A stretch of DNA of 35,368 bases from Prolixibacteraceae bacterium (GTDB lineage Bacteria > Bacteroidota > Bacteroidia > Bacteroidales > Prolixibacteraceae): contig WTWZ01000023.1 of assembly GCA_009773765.1 (NCBI GenBank), positions 1 through 35,368 on the forward strand. Reading direction: 5' to 3'. The notes under the pieces were generated by a model. That model was given only the letters and a program-made list of their open reading frames with translations. It searched no databases and was not told the origin of the DNA. Positions 16,482 through 24,811 of the stretch are shown here, piece after piece. The translations under genes were made by a program, and so were the position numbers. How positions within the stretch are numbered: the first letter of the stretch is position 1; each line of letters opens with the position of its first letter.

Positions 16482-16736
16482 TCAGAATATTTTTGAAATT
16501 ATTTCATCGGTTACCGGCATTAATTCAGCTTCTTCCTCTTCACAGTTGTCAGGAACATATTTCAAAACCAGAATTTCTTCTGACAGATTATCATTTTTAA
16601 TCAGAAACAGTGGATTGAACTGGTTGTGAAAAGTTTCCTCCCATTCGCGCTATACATAATAAATGAATTTTCCGGATGTGATTTGAGTTCCGTCATTAGA
16701 AAAATCGGTTTTTTTGAAGGAGATAATTTTTTTCAT
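16482..16736 (-). pseudogene. Small ORF interrupted by one TAG codon, 84 codons
   Basis: From the ATG at 16734-16736 the frame reads 28 codons (MKKIISFKKTDFSNDGTQ at the start), meets a single TAG at 16650-16652, and then continues for 55 more coding-like codons (REWEETFHNQFNPLFLIKND, later an acidic EEEEAEL) to a TGA at 16482-16484. The downstream part has no good start of its own. A one-base nonsense change in a small real gene is the simplest reading; a sequencing error is possible. The family is not recognised. It lies 63 nt upstream of the DUF4143 ATPase and points the same way, so the two may once have formed a pair. Confidence 0.5.
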
Positions 16737-16832
16737 AATTTGTTTTTTCAATGGTAGTTTGCAGTTGTGCCAAAAGATGACGGTTAATGAAATTAATTTC
16801 TTATTAATCAACTAAACGCCTTTTCCAGGCTG

Positions 16833-16853
16833 CCCCTCATTACAAACGAGGGG
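16833..16853. repeat. CCCCTC...GAGGGG palindrome
   Basis: Arms CCCCTC (16833-16838) and GAGGGG (16848-16853) enclose a 9-nt loop. It resembles, with a longer loop, the palindromic elements around uxaC and kdgK. It lies about 115 nt before the Cys/Met PLP enzyme. Confidence 0.45.
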
Positions 16854-16969
16854 AGAAAGAACAGGTTTTACTGACCTGCATTTTTCAACCCTAAATTCTG
16901 AAGATTAATAACTCCAGTCATTTTTTGAATATAAAATAGATTTTAACTTCAACCCCAAAAACTAACATT

Positions 16970-18151
16970 ATGAAATTCAATCCGGCAAAAGCGATTCACG
17001 ATTTAAAGCAGTTTGGCGAGTTTGGCGATGTAAACCCATCGATAACCGATTCATCAACTTACACCTTTTTAAATGGAAAAACCATGGAGGAAACCTTTCT
17101 TGGCCATGCGGAAGGGTGTTTTCTGTATTCGCGCCACTGGAACCCAAGCAATAAATACCTTGCAGTTGCGCTGGCCGCGATGGAAAGCACCGAATCGGCC
17201 TGGATTACCGCCTCCGGAATGGCGGCCATTACCTGCGCACTTTTACAACTTTGCAACTCCGGCGACCACATTATTACAAGTGTCACAACTTATGGCGGTA
17301 CTTATGCTTTTCTGAAAAACTGGCTGCCCAAGTACAACATCGAAGTTTCGTTTGTAAACATCACAAATCTTGAAGAAGTTAAAAATGCGGTTAAGCCCAA
17401 TACCAAAGTCATTTACACCGAAAGTGTCACCAATCCGCTATTGCAGGTTTCAAACATACCGGAGTTGGCAATAATTGCGTACGAAGCCGGGGCAAAACTG
17501 ATGGTTGACAACACGTTTACTCCCATGATTTTTACACCTGCCATGCTGGGCGCCGATTTGGTGGTTTACAGCATGACCAAGTTTATTAACGGCAAAAACG
17601 ATTGTGTGGCCGGCGCCATTTGCGGCTCAGCGCAATTTGTGGATCAACTGTCGAATGTAAACAATGGCACCGCCATGTTATTGGGCCCCGTGCTCGATCC
17701 GCTCCGCTCCTCCTCCATCCTTAAAAACCTGAACACGTTGCACATACGCATGAAACAACACAGTAAAAACGCGCAATACCTCGCCGAAAACTTTGAAAAA
17801 ATGGGATTGAAAATTATTTATCCCGGGCTGCCAGGTCATCCGCAATTCGAACTTCATAGAACCATGATGAACAAGGAATATGGATTTGGTGGAATGTTGG
17901 CCATCGATTTTGGAACTATGGAAAACGCATACGTGGTGATGCAAAAAATGCAGGCTGCAGATGTTGGTTATCTTGCTGTAAGCCTGGGTTATTTTAAAAC
18001 TCTTTTCAGTTGTTCGGGGCACAGCACTTCGTCTGAAATTCCGGTGGAAGTTCAAAAAGAAATTGGGCTTTCTGAAGGGTTGGTTCGATTTTCGGTGGGG
18101 TTAGATAACGATATTGAGGAAACTTTGGAAACTATTAAGGGGTGTTTGTAA
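16970..18151 (+). CDS. Cys/Met metabolism PLP-dependent enzyme (gamma-lyase / synthase type), 393 aa
   Basis: Fold-type I enzyme of the cystathionine gamma-synthase / methionine gamma-lyase family. K204 in YSMTKFINGKNDCVAG binds PLP; SGMAAI, TTYGGTYAFL and VDNTFTPM are family segments. Where methionine gamma-lyase of Pseudomonas has a cysteine (YGC), this protein has YGG, as in many cystathionine enzymes, so a specific activity should not be assigned. The protein is cytoplasmic and has no signal peptide. It is monocistronic between a palindrome-containing spacer and the M14 pair. The start ATG at 16970 (MKFNPAKAIHD) gives the usual N-terminus. Confidence 0.87.
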   Translation: MKFNPAKAIHDLKQFGEFGDVNPSITDSSTYTFLNGKTMEETFLGHAEGCFLYSRHWNPSNKYLAVALAAMESTESAWITASGMAAITCALLQLCNSGDHIITSVTTYGGTYAFLKNWLPKYNIEVSFVNITNLEEVKNAVKPNTKVIYTESVTNPLLQVSNIPELAIIAYEAGAKLMVDNTFTPMIFTPAMLGADLVVYSMTKFINGKNDCVAGAICGSAQFVDQLSNVNNGTAMLLGPVLDPLRSSSILKNLNTLHIRMKQHSKNAQYLAENFEKMGLKIIYPGLPGHPQFELHRTMMNKEYGFGGMLAIDFGTMENAYVVMQKMQAADVGYLAVSLGYFKTLFSCSGHSTSSEIPVEVQKEIGLSEGLVRFSVGLDNDIEETLETIKGCL

Positions 18152-18415
18152 CAAAAAACATAACGATTGTGCCTGAAACCGGGAAAAAAGATATATTTTG
18201 TGCCTCGCTTATTAATAATATAATATGTTTATGACGATTTTGCGCAGCTTTCCTTTTTCGCCGGAAAGAGGAAGAAAACTGTAAGTTACTGAAAAGCAAG
18301 AATGAAGGTGAAAATTTTTCAGGTAAGGCGGCAAGGTCTGTAAACAGGATTTTTTGCAAAGATTTTTAATGACACTTTGAGTTGCTTATGTCCACCCAAT
18401 AAAAGAAAAAGTACC

Positions 18416-20422
18416 ATGATGAAAAAACTGTACCTGTTTATGTTAACAGCAACCCTGTTTGTGGCTGGAACGCGTTTAACAGCGCAATCCGAACCAGATG
18501 GAGGCAAGTACCATTCCAACGCCGGGATTCAGGAAATTATGGCAAAACTTCAGCAAAAAAGCGGCAATGCCAAACTACACACGGTAGCAACCAGTCCCGG
18601 TGGAGAACCGGTTACCATTCTTGAAATCGGTGCCAACCAGAAAAATATGCCTGCCATTTTTGTGGGCGCCAATTTCGAAGGCAATGTGCCACTCTCATCC
18701 GAAGGCGCGCTGTATCTGGCCAAATTGCTGCTCGATTCGGCACAGTATACCAAAAACCTGAAATGGTACATTTTGCCCAATCCGAATCCCGATGCAGCCA
18801 AAGGCTACACTGACAAGGTAAAATATGGCCGCACGGTTAACAACTTCGAAATTAACAACGATACCGATGAAGCCCTGAATGAAGATGGTTTCGATGATTT
18901 AAACGGCGACGGTTATATTACGCTAATGCGGGTAAAAGACCCGGAAGGAAGGATGATTGAATCAAAAGCCGATGCCCGTATTATGGTTCCTGCCGACGCA
19001 TCGGAAGGTGAACGCGGCGAATACAAAATTTTAACTGAAGGTATTGACAACGATAACGACGGACAATACAACGAAGATGGAGAAGGCGGCATAAACGTGG
19101 GTATCAGTTTTCCGCACCTGTTTCCGCGAGATAAAAAAGAAGCAGGATTATGGGCCGGAGAAACCCCCGAAGTTTATAATCTGATGAGGTTTATTTACGA
19201 CCGGCCTGAAATTGTAATGGTTTACACACTTGGCAGTTCCGACTTTTGCGTTGCCCCACCCAAAGGAGGAAGAAAAGGCGAAGCCAACCTGCAGAATATC
19301 AAAGTTCCGGCACGGTACGCGCGTATGCTCGAAACCGACCCCAATCAAACGTTCACAATGGACGAATTGATGGAACTGCTAAAACAACGTATGCCTGCCG
19401 GATTGGAAGTTACACCGGCGATGGTGGCAGGAATGCTCGGACTTGGCGCAGCAGTAAATCCCCTCGATGAAGACCTGAAATTTTACAACAAACTTTCAGA
19501 AGATTATAAAAAGTTTCTCGAATCAAGAAAGTTCAATTCCGAAAGGTTGGATGCCCCAGCCGATAAAGATGGTTCGTTTGAATTATGGGCCTACTATCAT
19601 TTGGGGGTTCCCTCGTTCAGCATGAACCTGTTTACAGTGCCAAAAGTGAAAGAAGAAAAGAAAACGGACAGCGGAACTGTTTCGTTGAACGATGTTGAAA
19701 AAATGAGCACGGAAGAGTTTACTGCGCTGGGCGATGAAAAGATTGCCGCATTTCTGAAAGCCAACAATGCACCAGAAAGGTTTACGGCCAGCGGGGTTAT
19801 TGAAATGATGAAATCGGGACGTTTTGACCCAAAACAAATGGCCGGAATGATAAAGGGCGCCCAAAAAAAGGAGAAAAAAGGAGAACTGGGAGAAAAGGAA
19901 AAAGCACTGCTGGCTTATGCTGATAAAACCCTTGAAGGCAAAGGATTTGTTCGGTGGCAAAAATACAACCACCCAAACCTGGGCGAAGTTGAAATAGGTG
20001 GTTATATTCCTTATATGGAATCGACGCCAAAACCAGAATTGATTGATTCGTTGCTGGGAACTCAACTTCCGTGGCTGTTGCAGCTTACCGCCAAACTGCC
20101 GCAAATTGGAATTGCCAGCGAAAAAATCACTGAGATGGGCGGTAATGTTTATAAAGTTGAAATTTATATCGAAAATAAAGGCTACCTGCCCTACCCGATT
20201 GCCATGGGACAACGCAACAACCAGCCTGCGCCGGTGGTTGTTGTCCTGGATGGCGAAATGCAGATTCTCGAAGGGATTAAACGCACACCACTTGGCGCCA
20301 TCAACGGAAACTCGGTTAAAAAACTGACATGGATAGTTCAAACCGACAAGAAATCAATCAACGCAAAAATTGAATCGGCTGTATTTGGGCCGTCTGAAAA
20401 ACAAATTAAAATCGGAGGTTAA
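18416..20422 (+). CDS. Secreted M14-like protein lacking catalytic residues (probable pseudo-peptidase), 668 aa
   Basis: The protein aligns end to end by eye with the next gene, an M14 zinc carboxypeptidase, but its active-site positions are changed. HxxE is replaced by EGNV (E88, V91), the third zinc histidine by G273 (VYTLGSSDF), and the catalytic glutamate by N404 (FSMNLF). The N-R substrate motif is also absent (INVGIS instead of PNRNFG). Two calcium-loop-like acidic inserts are kept: D160-D165 (DDLNGDG) and D211-D215 (DNDNDG). It carries about 90 extra residues, including a Lys/Glu-rich stretch. The signal peptide is MMKKLYLFMLTATLFVAG. I start at the ATG pair 18416/18419, not at the in-frame TTG at 18377. 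It is probably a regulatory or binding partner of the active enzyme. Confidence 0.85.
   Translation: MMKKLYLFMLTATLFVAGTRLTAQSEPDGGKYHSNAGIQEIMAKLQQKSGNAKLHTVATSPGGEPVTILEIGANQKNMPAIFVGANFEGNVPLSSEGALYLAKLLLDSAQYTKNLKWYILPNPNPDAAKGYTDKVKYGRTVNNFEINNDTDEALNEDGFDDLNGDGYITLMRVKDPEGRMIESKADARIMVPADASEGERGEYKILTEGIDNDNDGQYNEDGEGGINVGISFPHLFPRDKKEAGLWAGETPEVYNLMRFIYDRPEIVMVYTLGSSDFCVAPPKGGRKGEANLQNIKVPARYARMLETDPNQTFTMDELMELLKQRMPAGLEVTPAMVAGMLGLGAAVNPLDEDLKFYNKLSEDYKKFLESRKFNSERLDAPADKDGSFELWAYYHLGVPSFSMNLFTVPKVKEEKKTDSGTVSLNDVEKMSTEEFTALGDEKIAAFLKANNAPERFTASGVIEMMKSGRFDPKQMAGMIKGAQKKEKKGELGEKEKALLAYADKTLEGKGFVRWQKYNHPNLGEVEIGGYIPYMESTPKPELIDSLLGTQLPWLLQLTAKLPQIGIASEKITEMGGNVYKVEIYIENKGYLPYPIAMGQRNNQPAPVVVVLDGEMQILEGIKRTPLGAINGNSVKKLTWIVQTDKKSINAKIESAVFGPSEKQIKIGG
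20414..20418 (+). promoter_or_regulatory. Strong Shine-Dalgarno coupling the two M14 genes
   Basis: GGAGG lies in the last codons of the first M14 gene, 6 nt before the ATG at 20425; the stop and the next start are separated by 2 nt. Such a clear Shine-Dalgarno is unusual here and indicates coupled translation of the pair. Confidence 0.65.
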
Positions 20423-20424
20423 TC

Positions 20425-22173
20425 ATGAAACAGTTCATCTTTGTATATTCTGTACTGTTCTTTTTCACCTTTTCAGTACAATCGGCAACAAAAGCTAAAA
20501 TTGAAGTACCGCTCAGGTTCGACAGATATTATACTTATGCCGAAGTTAATGAAGCGTTAAAAGCATTAAATTCAGCCTACCCGGCATTAACAAAACTCGA
20601 TGTTGTTGGCAAAAGCGAAGAAGGCCGCGATATTTACGCCCTCACCATCAACAACCCGAAAACAGGCGACGAACTGAGCAAACCCGGAGTTTATGTAGAT
20701 GGCAACATTCACGGCAACGAAATTCAGGCAGGCGAAGTTTGTCTGTATTACGCGAACATGCTGCTCACCAAATACGGCGATAACGATAAAATTACCAAAC
20801 AGGTTGACCGCAACGCACATTACATTATTCCTGTGGTCAATGTCGATGGCCGCTGCTATTTTTTTGAAGGTGCTCATACTCCCAGTTCAAGCAGAAGTAT
20901 AAGCATACCGCGCGATGACGACAAAGACGGGTTGTTTGACGAAGACGCCCCCGATGACCTCGACAGCGACGGTAACATCACGCAAATGCGCATTAAAGAC
21001 CCGAACGGCGAATATAAAGCCGACCCAAAAGACCCGCGGATCCTTGTCAGTATTGAACCCGGCGAGAAGGGGGAATACACACTGCTGGGTTCAGAAGGGA
21101 TTGATAACGACGCAGATGGCAGGATTAACGAAGATGCCGAAGGGTACCTCGACCCAAACCGTAATTTTGGAAACAACTGGATGCCCAACTATGTGCAAAA
21201 CGGCGCTGGAAATTTTCCGTTTGAAGGCATTGGTTTAAAAGCCGTTAACGAATTCATTCAAAAACGGCCGAATATCATTGTTGCCTTCTCATTTCACAAC
21301 GTTGGGGGAATGTGGCTGCGCGCGCCGTCAGAAAAATCAATTCGTATTGACCCTGCCGATATTGCTGCATACGACGTAATTGGCAAAAAGGCCATTAAAA
21401 TTACACCCGGATATGTTTATATGCCTTCGTATGAGCTATATCCAACATACGGCGATACTGATGCACAATTCTTTTTTAATTTTGGCATTTTTGCTTTTGT
21501 TGGCGAACTTTTCATGCGCGAACAAGAAACTTTCCGCGAAAAAACTGACAAGCCTGCACAACAAACCACCGAACAATCTGCCAGTTTGCGCAGGGGATCT
21601 GATCCGGAACAAACCCGCGAACAATTGAAATTCAGCGATTATTTGGCGCTGGGAGAAATGTTTATTGACTGGAAACCTTTTAACCACCCGGTTTACGGCG
21701 AAATTGAAATTGGAGGCTGGGTAAAAATGAGTTCCCGGTTGCCACAGCCATTTATGCTGCCGGAAATGGCACACCGAAATGCAGCCGTGGTTTTACTGGC
21801 CGCCGAAAACACCCCCGAAATCTCGATGGAAGTTTTTGAAGTGAAAAAAGCCGGAAATAACCTCAGCCAGGTTCGGGTAAGGCTGAAAAACAAAAATGGC
21901 CTTTCCACAATGACTACTGATGCTTTCAGCAAAAAACTTTACACACCAGATATGTTAAAGGTTTCGGGAGCAAAAGTGGTTGCAGGAGGCAAAATTCAGG
22001 ATTTCAGGATGAACAAAGTTTCGTACAAGGAACACAAACCTGAAATTCAGTTTCTGATGGTACCCAGTTACGGAACTGTGGAATACCAGTTTTTAGTTGA
22101 AGGAAAAGGAGAAATAACTATTGATTATCAATCGGTAAAAGCGAGTGATGTAAAAACTTCCGTGAAGTTGTAA
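20425..22173 (+). CDS. Secreted M14 zinc carboxypeptidase, 582 aa
   Basis: The zinc ligands are H96 and E99 (NIHGNE) and H291 (FSFHNVGG); E361 in FAFVGELF fits the catalytic glutamate, and PNRNFG provides the substrate-binding Asn-Arg. A calcium-loop-like insert separates these parts: D164-D172 (DDDKDGLFD), DLDSDG, and D227-D231 (DNDADG). A signal peptide (VYSVLFFFTFSVQSA) sends it out of the cytoplasm. The C-terminal ~200 residues form a beta-rich domain shared with the preceding gene. It is translationally coupled to that gene, so the two are probably made in equal amounts. The substrate is unknown; peptides or peptidoglycan peptides are possible. Confidence 0.9.
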   Translation: MKQFIFVYSVLFFFTFSVQSATKAKIEVPLRFDRYYTYAEVNEALKALNSAYPALTKLDVVGKSEEGRDIYALTINNPKTGDELSKPGVYVDGNIHGNEIQAGEVCLYYANMLLTKYGDNDKITKQVDRNAHYIIPVVNVDGRCYFFEGAHTPSSSRSISIPRDDDKDGLFDEDAPDDLDSDGNITQMRIKDPNGEYKADPKDPRILVSIEPGEKGEYTLLGSEGIDNDADGRINEDAEGYLDPNRNFGNNWMPNYVQNGAGNFPFEGIGLKAVNEFIQKRPNIIVAFSFHNVGGMWLRAPSEKSIRIDPADIAAYDVIGKKAIKITPGYVYMPSYELYPTYGDTDAQFFFNFGIFAFVGELFMREQETFREKTDKPAQQTTEQSASLRRGSDPEQTREQLKFSDYLALGEMFIDWKPFNHPVYGEIEIGGWVKMSSRLPQPFMLPEMAHRNAAVVLLAAENTPEISMEVFEVKKAGNNLSQVRVRLKNKNGLSTMTTDAFSKKLYTPDMLKVSGAKVVAGGKIQDFRMNKVSYKEHKPEIQFLMVPSYGTVEYQFLVEGKGEITIDYQSVKASDVKTSVKL

Positions 22174-22189
22174 TTTTCGTTTCTGAAAT

Positions 22190-22634
22190 TTAAAACAGCG
22201 GCTGTAAATTTTCCCATTTCACTTTTCACTCTTCCGGAAATCCGTGATTTGGGGTTGTATTTTCCTCGTAACCGGCGCACATCATGGCCACAGCGGTAAG
22301 CAGTACGCCATTTCCATTTTTTTTCGATATGGCCGGGGGTAGCCGATATAACTTCGGTGTCCATATCAACCGTTCCGGGCAGTTCCCAAAAGCGCCCAAA
22401 ACCATAGGGTGGCCTGAAATAATGCTCATTTTGATATGAATCAGGCACGCTTTCAGAGGTCAGGCACAGTCCGTCTTTGTGCGCAAAACCAGGAAAACCG
22501 TCAATTACCCTTTGCATTCCTCAATCACTTGCGTCTCCGGCCTTTCGCGACATTTTTGTGCAACTGTCAAACCCCGGCGCCAATACAGGTTCAAATGGCG
22601 GATTAAATGTTTTTTCCTTTTCGGGGCTTCCTTT
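22190..22634 (-). pseudogene. Decayed 3' remnant of a larger gene (frameshift plus two TGA stops)
   Basis: Reading the minus strand from 22634 gives a protein-like frame (NPPFEPVLAPGFDSCTKMSR) with a TGA at 22521-22523, then on through VPDSYQNEHYFRPPYGFGRF. Near an 8-A run (plus-strand T8 at 22317-22324) the sense switches to another frame, NGVLLTAVAMMCAGYEEN and NHGFPEE, which has a TGA at 22226-22228 where a Trp would fit, then KVKWENLQPLF and a TAA at 22190-22192. Such an ending (gly-phe-pro ... KVKWE.L) recalls C-termini of some Bacteroidota glycosidase-like proteins, but I cannot name the family. One frameshift and two stops indicate decay rather than a live gene. Confidence 0.5.
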
Positions 22635-22784
22635 TCAGTTCAGGATTCTTGACGGCTAAAATTTTAACTTTGCCCATTCCTTGCAATAATTCCCCTTTCT
22701 TCCACAGGAATAAATGAAATTTGGGGGGCACGGCTGATCATAAATGACATAGAAAGTCGGTTTTCGTTTCACCAGTAAAGTATA

Positions 22785-22829
22785 AAAACAAAAAACCGGA
22801 TAACTTCCACCCTGGAAAATTATCTGGTT
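22785..22829 (-). terminator. Rho-independent terminator of the hexuronate operon
   Basis: On the minus strand, starting about 20 nt after the dctM stop, AACCAGATAATTTTCCA pairs with TGGAAGTTATCCGGTT across a GGG loop (AACC/GGTT, GATAA/TTATC and TTCCA/TGGAA with one mismatch and one small bulge). A run of T residues follows directly (TTTTTTGTTTTTAT). This is the clearest terminator in the window and marks the end of the seven-gene operon. Confidence 0.8.
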
Positions 22830-22849
22830 TATTATGATTTTCAAATTTG

Positions 22850-24313
22850 TCAGAACCCAAAACGATTTGGCAGCCAGAGGCTTAATTGTGGCAAATAGGT
22901 AACCAACAGTAAAACAATTACCATTGCTACAAACATGGGGATCAATGGCTTTATTACTTTATCAATACTTAATCCCGACACGCTGCAACCAATAAACAAT
23001 ACCGATCCCACAGGTGGGGTACACAAACCAACGCTTAAGTTGAGAACCATTATAATTCCAAAATGCACAGGATCTACCCCTATTGCCGAAACAATAGGAA
23101 GGAAAATGGGAGTAAAAATCAGAACAGCAGGGGTCATATCCATAAATATTCCCACAAATAATAATATCATGTTTATTATCAACAAAATCATAAACGGATT
23201 ACTGGAAATACCCAACAATCCTTCGCTTGCATTCTGTGGAATATTTTCATAGGCCATAATCCATGAAAGGCCTATACTTGTGGCAACAAGCAGTAGAACA
23301 ATAGCTGTTGTTTTCACTGATCGCAGGATAATTGACGGAAGGTCGTTTACTTTCACACCTCTATATAAAAAAGCCAGTATTAAAGAATATAAAACTGCTA
23401 TAGCCGAAGCTTCGGTCGCGGTAAAAAACCCTGCAACAATCCCACCAATTACGATAATCAGCAAAAGAAGGCTTGGAATAGCATCAAAAAATTTCCGGGT
23501 TCCAAAGAGCGCTTTTTCTTTGTTATTTTTTGTTTTAATAAAACCCCAGACAGCAAAAGAACCTATTGCAACAGCAGCCAGAATCCAGTTGACAACAATG
23601 TTGAAAGTCCCCCTGGCAAAAGAGATTCCTTTGAATACAATAAGCAAAGCTGCAATAATGGCTGAAACTAAAAGAAAAAATTTAGCCATCGCCGACATAC
23701 CTCTATTCTTGTAAATATGCATAGCCATTGCTGTAATCATAATACCCAATCCGGTAAGCACTCCGGGTATATAACCGGCAAGGAAAAGGGCAGTAATGGA
23801 AACACCACCGCTTGCCAATGAATATACAATTAAAATATTACTGGGAGGTATGGATAAGCCAGTTGTAGCAGAGGTAATATTCACCGCTGCACTGAAATTC
23901 TCGGGGTAGCCCTCTTTTTTCATTTCGGGCCCCATAATACTACCTATTGCAGAAGCAGAAGCGGCAGCAGAACCCGAGATAGCGCCAAAAAGCATATTTG
24001 CCAGTACATTTACCATAGCAAGTCCGCCGGGAATAGGGCCTACCAACACCCTGGCAAAATCGATCAGCCTGATGGCAATACCGCCGCTGTTCATTATATT
24101 CCCGGCCAGAATAAAGAAGGGTATGGCAAGCAGGGCGAAACTATCGAGGCTGGTGGCCATTCGTTGTGAAAAAGTAGTGAGGGCAGCAATAAAGCCGATA
24201 CTTACCAACATGGTGATAATTCCTGATATTCCAATACTGAAAGCAATAGGAACCCCCAAAACCAGAAGTACAATAAAGCTTACTACAAGAATTAAAATTT
24301 CAATATATTCCAT
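22850..24313 (-). CDS. TRAP transporter large permease (DctM type), 487 aa
   Basis: Membrane protein of the ion-coupled TRAP family, with family signatures FFTATEASAIAVLYSLILAF and the C-terminal FGIIMVLNLSVGLCTPPVGS. It is longer than the usual ~430 residues. The extra ~65 residues after MHIYKNRGMS hold two further hydrophobic segments (FLLVSAIIAALLIVF and NWILAAVAIGSFAVWGF) before the normal domain resumes at FDAIPSLLLL. It is the last gene of the operon, 5 nt after the small permease. Together with that and the binding protein it should import hexuronate across the inner membrane using a sodium or proton gradient; the substrate is inferred from the neighbours. Confidence 0.92.
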   Translation of the reverse strand: MEYIEILILVVSFIVLLVLGVPIAFSIGISGIITMLVSIGFIAALTTFSQRMATSLDSFALLAIPFFILAGNIMNSGGIAIRLIDFARVLVGPIPGGLAMVNVLANMLFGAISGSAAASASAIGSIMGPEMKKEGYPENFSAAVNITSATTGLSIPPSNILIVYSLASGGVSITALFLAGYIPGVLTGLGIMITAMAMHIYKNRGMSAMAKFFLLVSAIIAALLIVFKGISFARGTFNIVVNWILAAVAIGSFAVWGFIKTKNNKEKALFGTRKFFDAIPSLLLLIIVIGGIVAGFFTATEASAIAVLYSLILAFLYRGVKVNDLPSIILRSVKTTAIVLLLVATSIGLSWIMAYENIPQNASEGLLGISSNPFMILLIINMILLFVGIFMDMTPAVLIFTPIFLPIVSAIGVDPVHFGIIMVLNLSVGLCTPPVGSVLFIGCSVSGLSIDKVIKPLIPMFVAMVIVLLLVTYLPQLSLWLPNRFGF

Positions 24314-24318
24314 AAATA

Positions 24319-24798
24319 TTAGTTTTTCCGGTTTTGACTGATCATTCTGATCATGTTATCTATATCGAAATAGGTGATTAATATTCCACTTATGGGAAGT
24401 ACAAGGTAAACGAAACCCAAAGGCAAACCCAAAGCAGCAGACCTCACAGAAAGAAAGAAACGGGTATAAGCAAGCCACGAGCCTCCGATAATCAATACAA
24501 ATACCGAAAACAGAATAATCATAATACTGATTATTATTTCGAGTTTAAATCGGCGTTGAGGGGAGCTATTCTGTAAAAGATTATCTATTGCAAGGTGTTC
24601 GCGCCTTCCGGCAACATATGCAGCTCCCAAAAGCCCGACCCATATAAGCAGATATCCTGCCAGTTCATCGGTAAAACTACTGGGGGCATTCATAATATAC
24701 CGACTGGCAACCTGCCAGAGAACATTTATTACCAGAATGCTCATAAAAAAAACCAGTGTCCATTCCAGGACTTTATCTATTTTTTTTCTTATTGTCAT
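24319..24798 (-). CDS. TRAP transporter small permease (DctQ type), 159 aa
   Basis: Small four-helix membrane subunit. It has the typical WVGLLGAAYVAGRREHLAIDN segment in the middle and hydrophobic helices at residues ~14-34, 47-65, 88-110 and 127-148. It pairs with the large permease encoded 5 nt downstream and follows the binding protein gene by 13 nt. Confidence 0.9.
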   Translation of the reverse strand: MTIRKKIDKVLEWTLVFFMSILVINVLWQVASRYIMNAPSSFTDELAGYLLIWVGLLGAAYVAGRREHLAIDNLLQNSSPQRRFKLEIIISIMIILFSVFVLIIGGSWLAYTRFFLSVRSAALGLPLGFVYLVLPISGILITYFDIDNMIRMISQNRKN

Positions 24799-24811
24799 GG
24801 TTCAATCTTGT

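Noticed and set aside
18377-18415. TTG start for the first M14-like gene
   Set aside because: It would place a polar Cys/Pro/Lys stretch before a normal signal peptide; the ATG pair at 18416/18419 fits better.
16482-22634. Stop codon reassignment (TAG or TGA read as an amino acid)
   Set aside because: All full-length genes here use ordinary stops, and no intact gene needs read-through; local decay or sequence error explains the broken ORFs.
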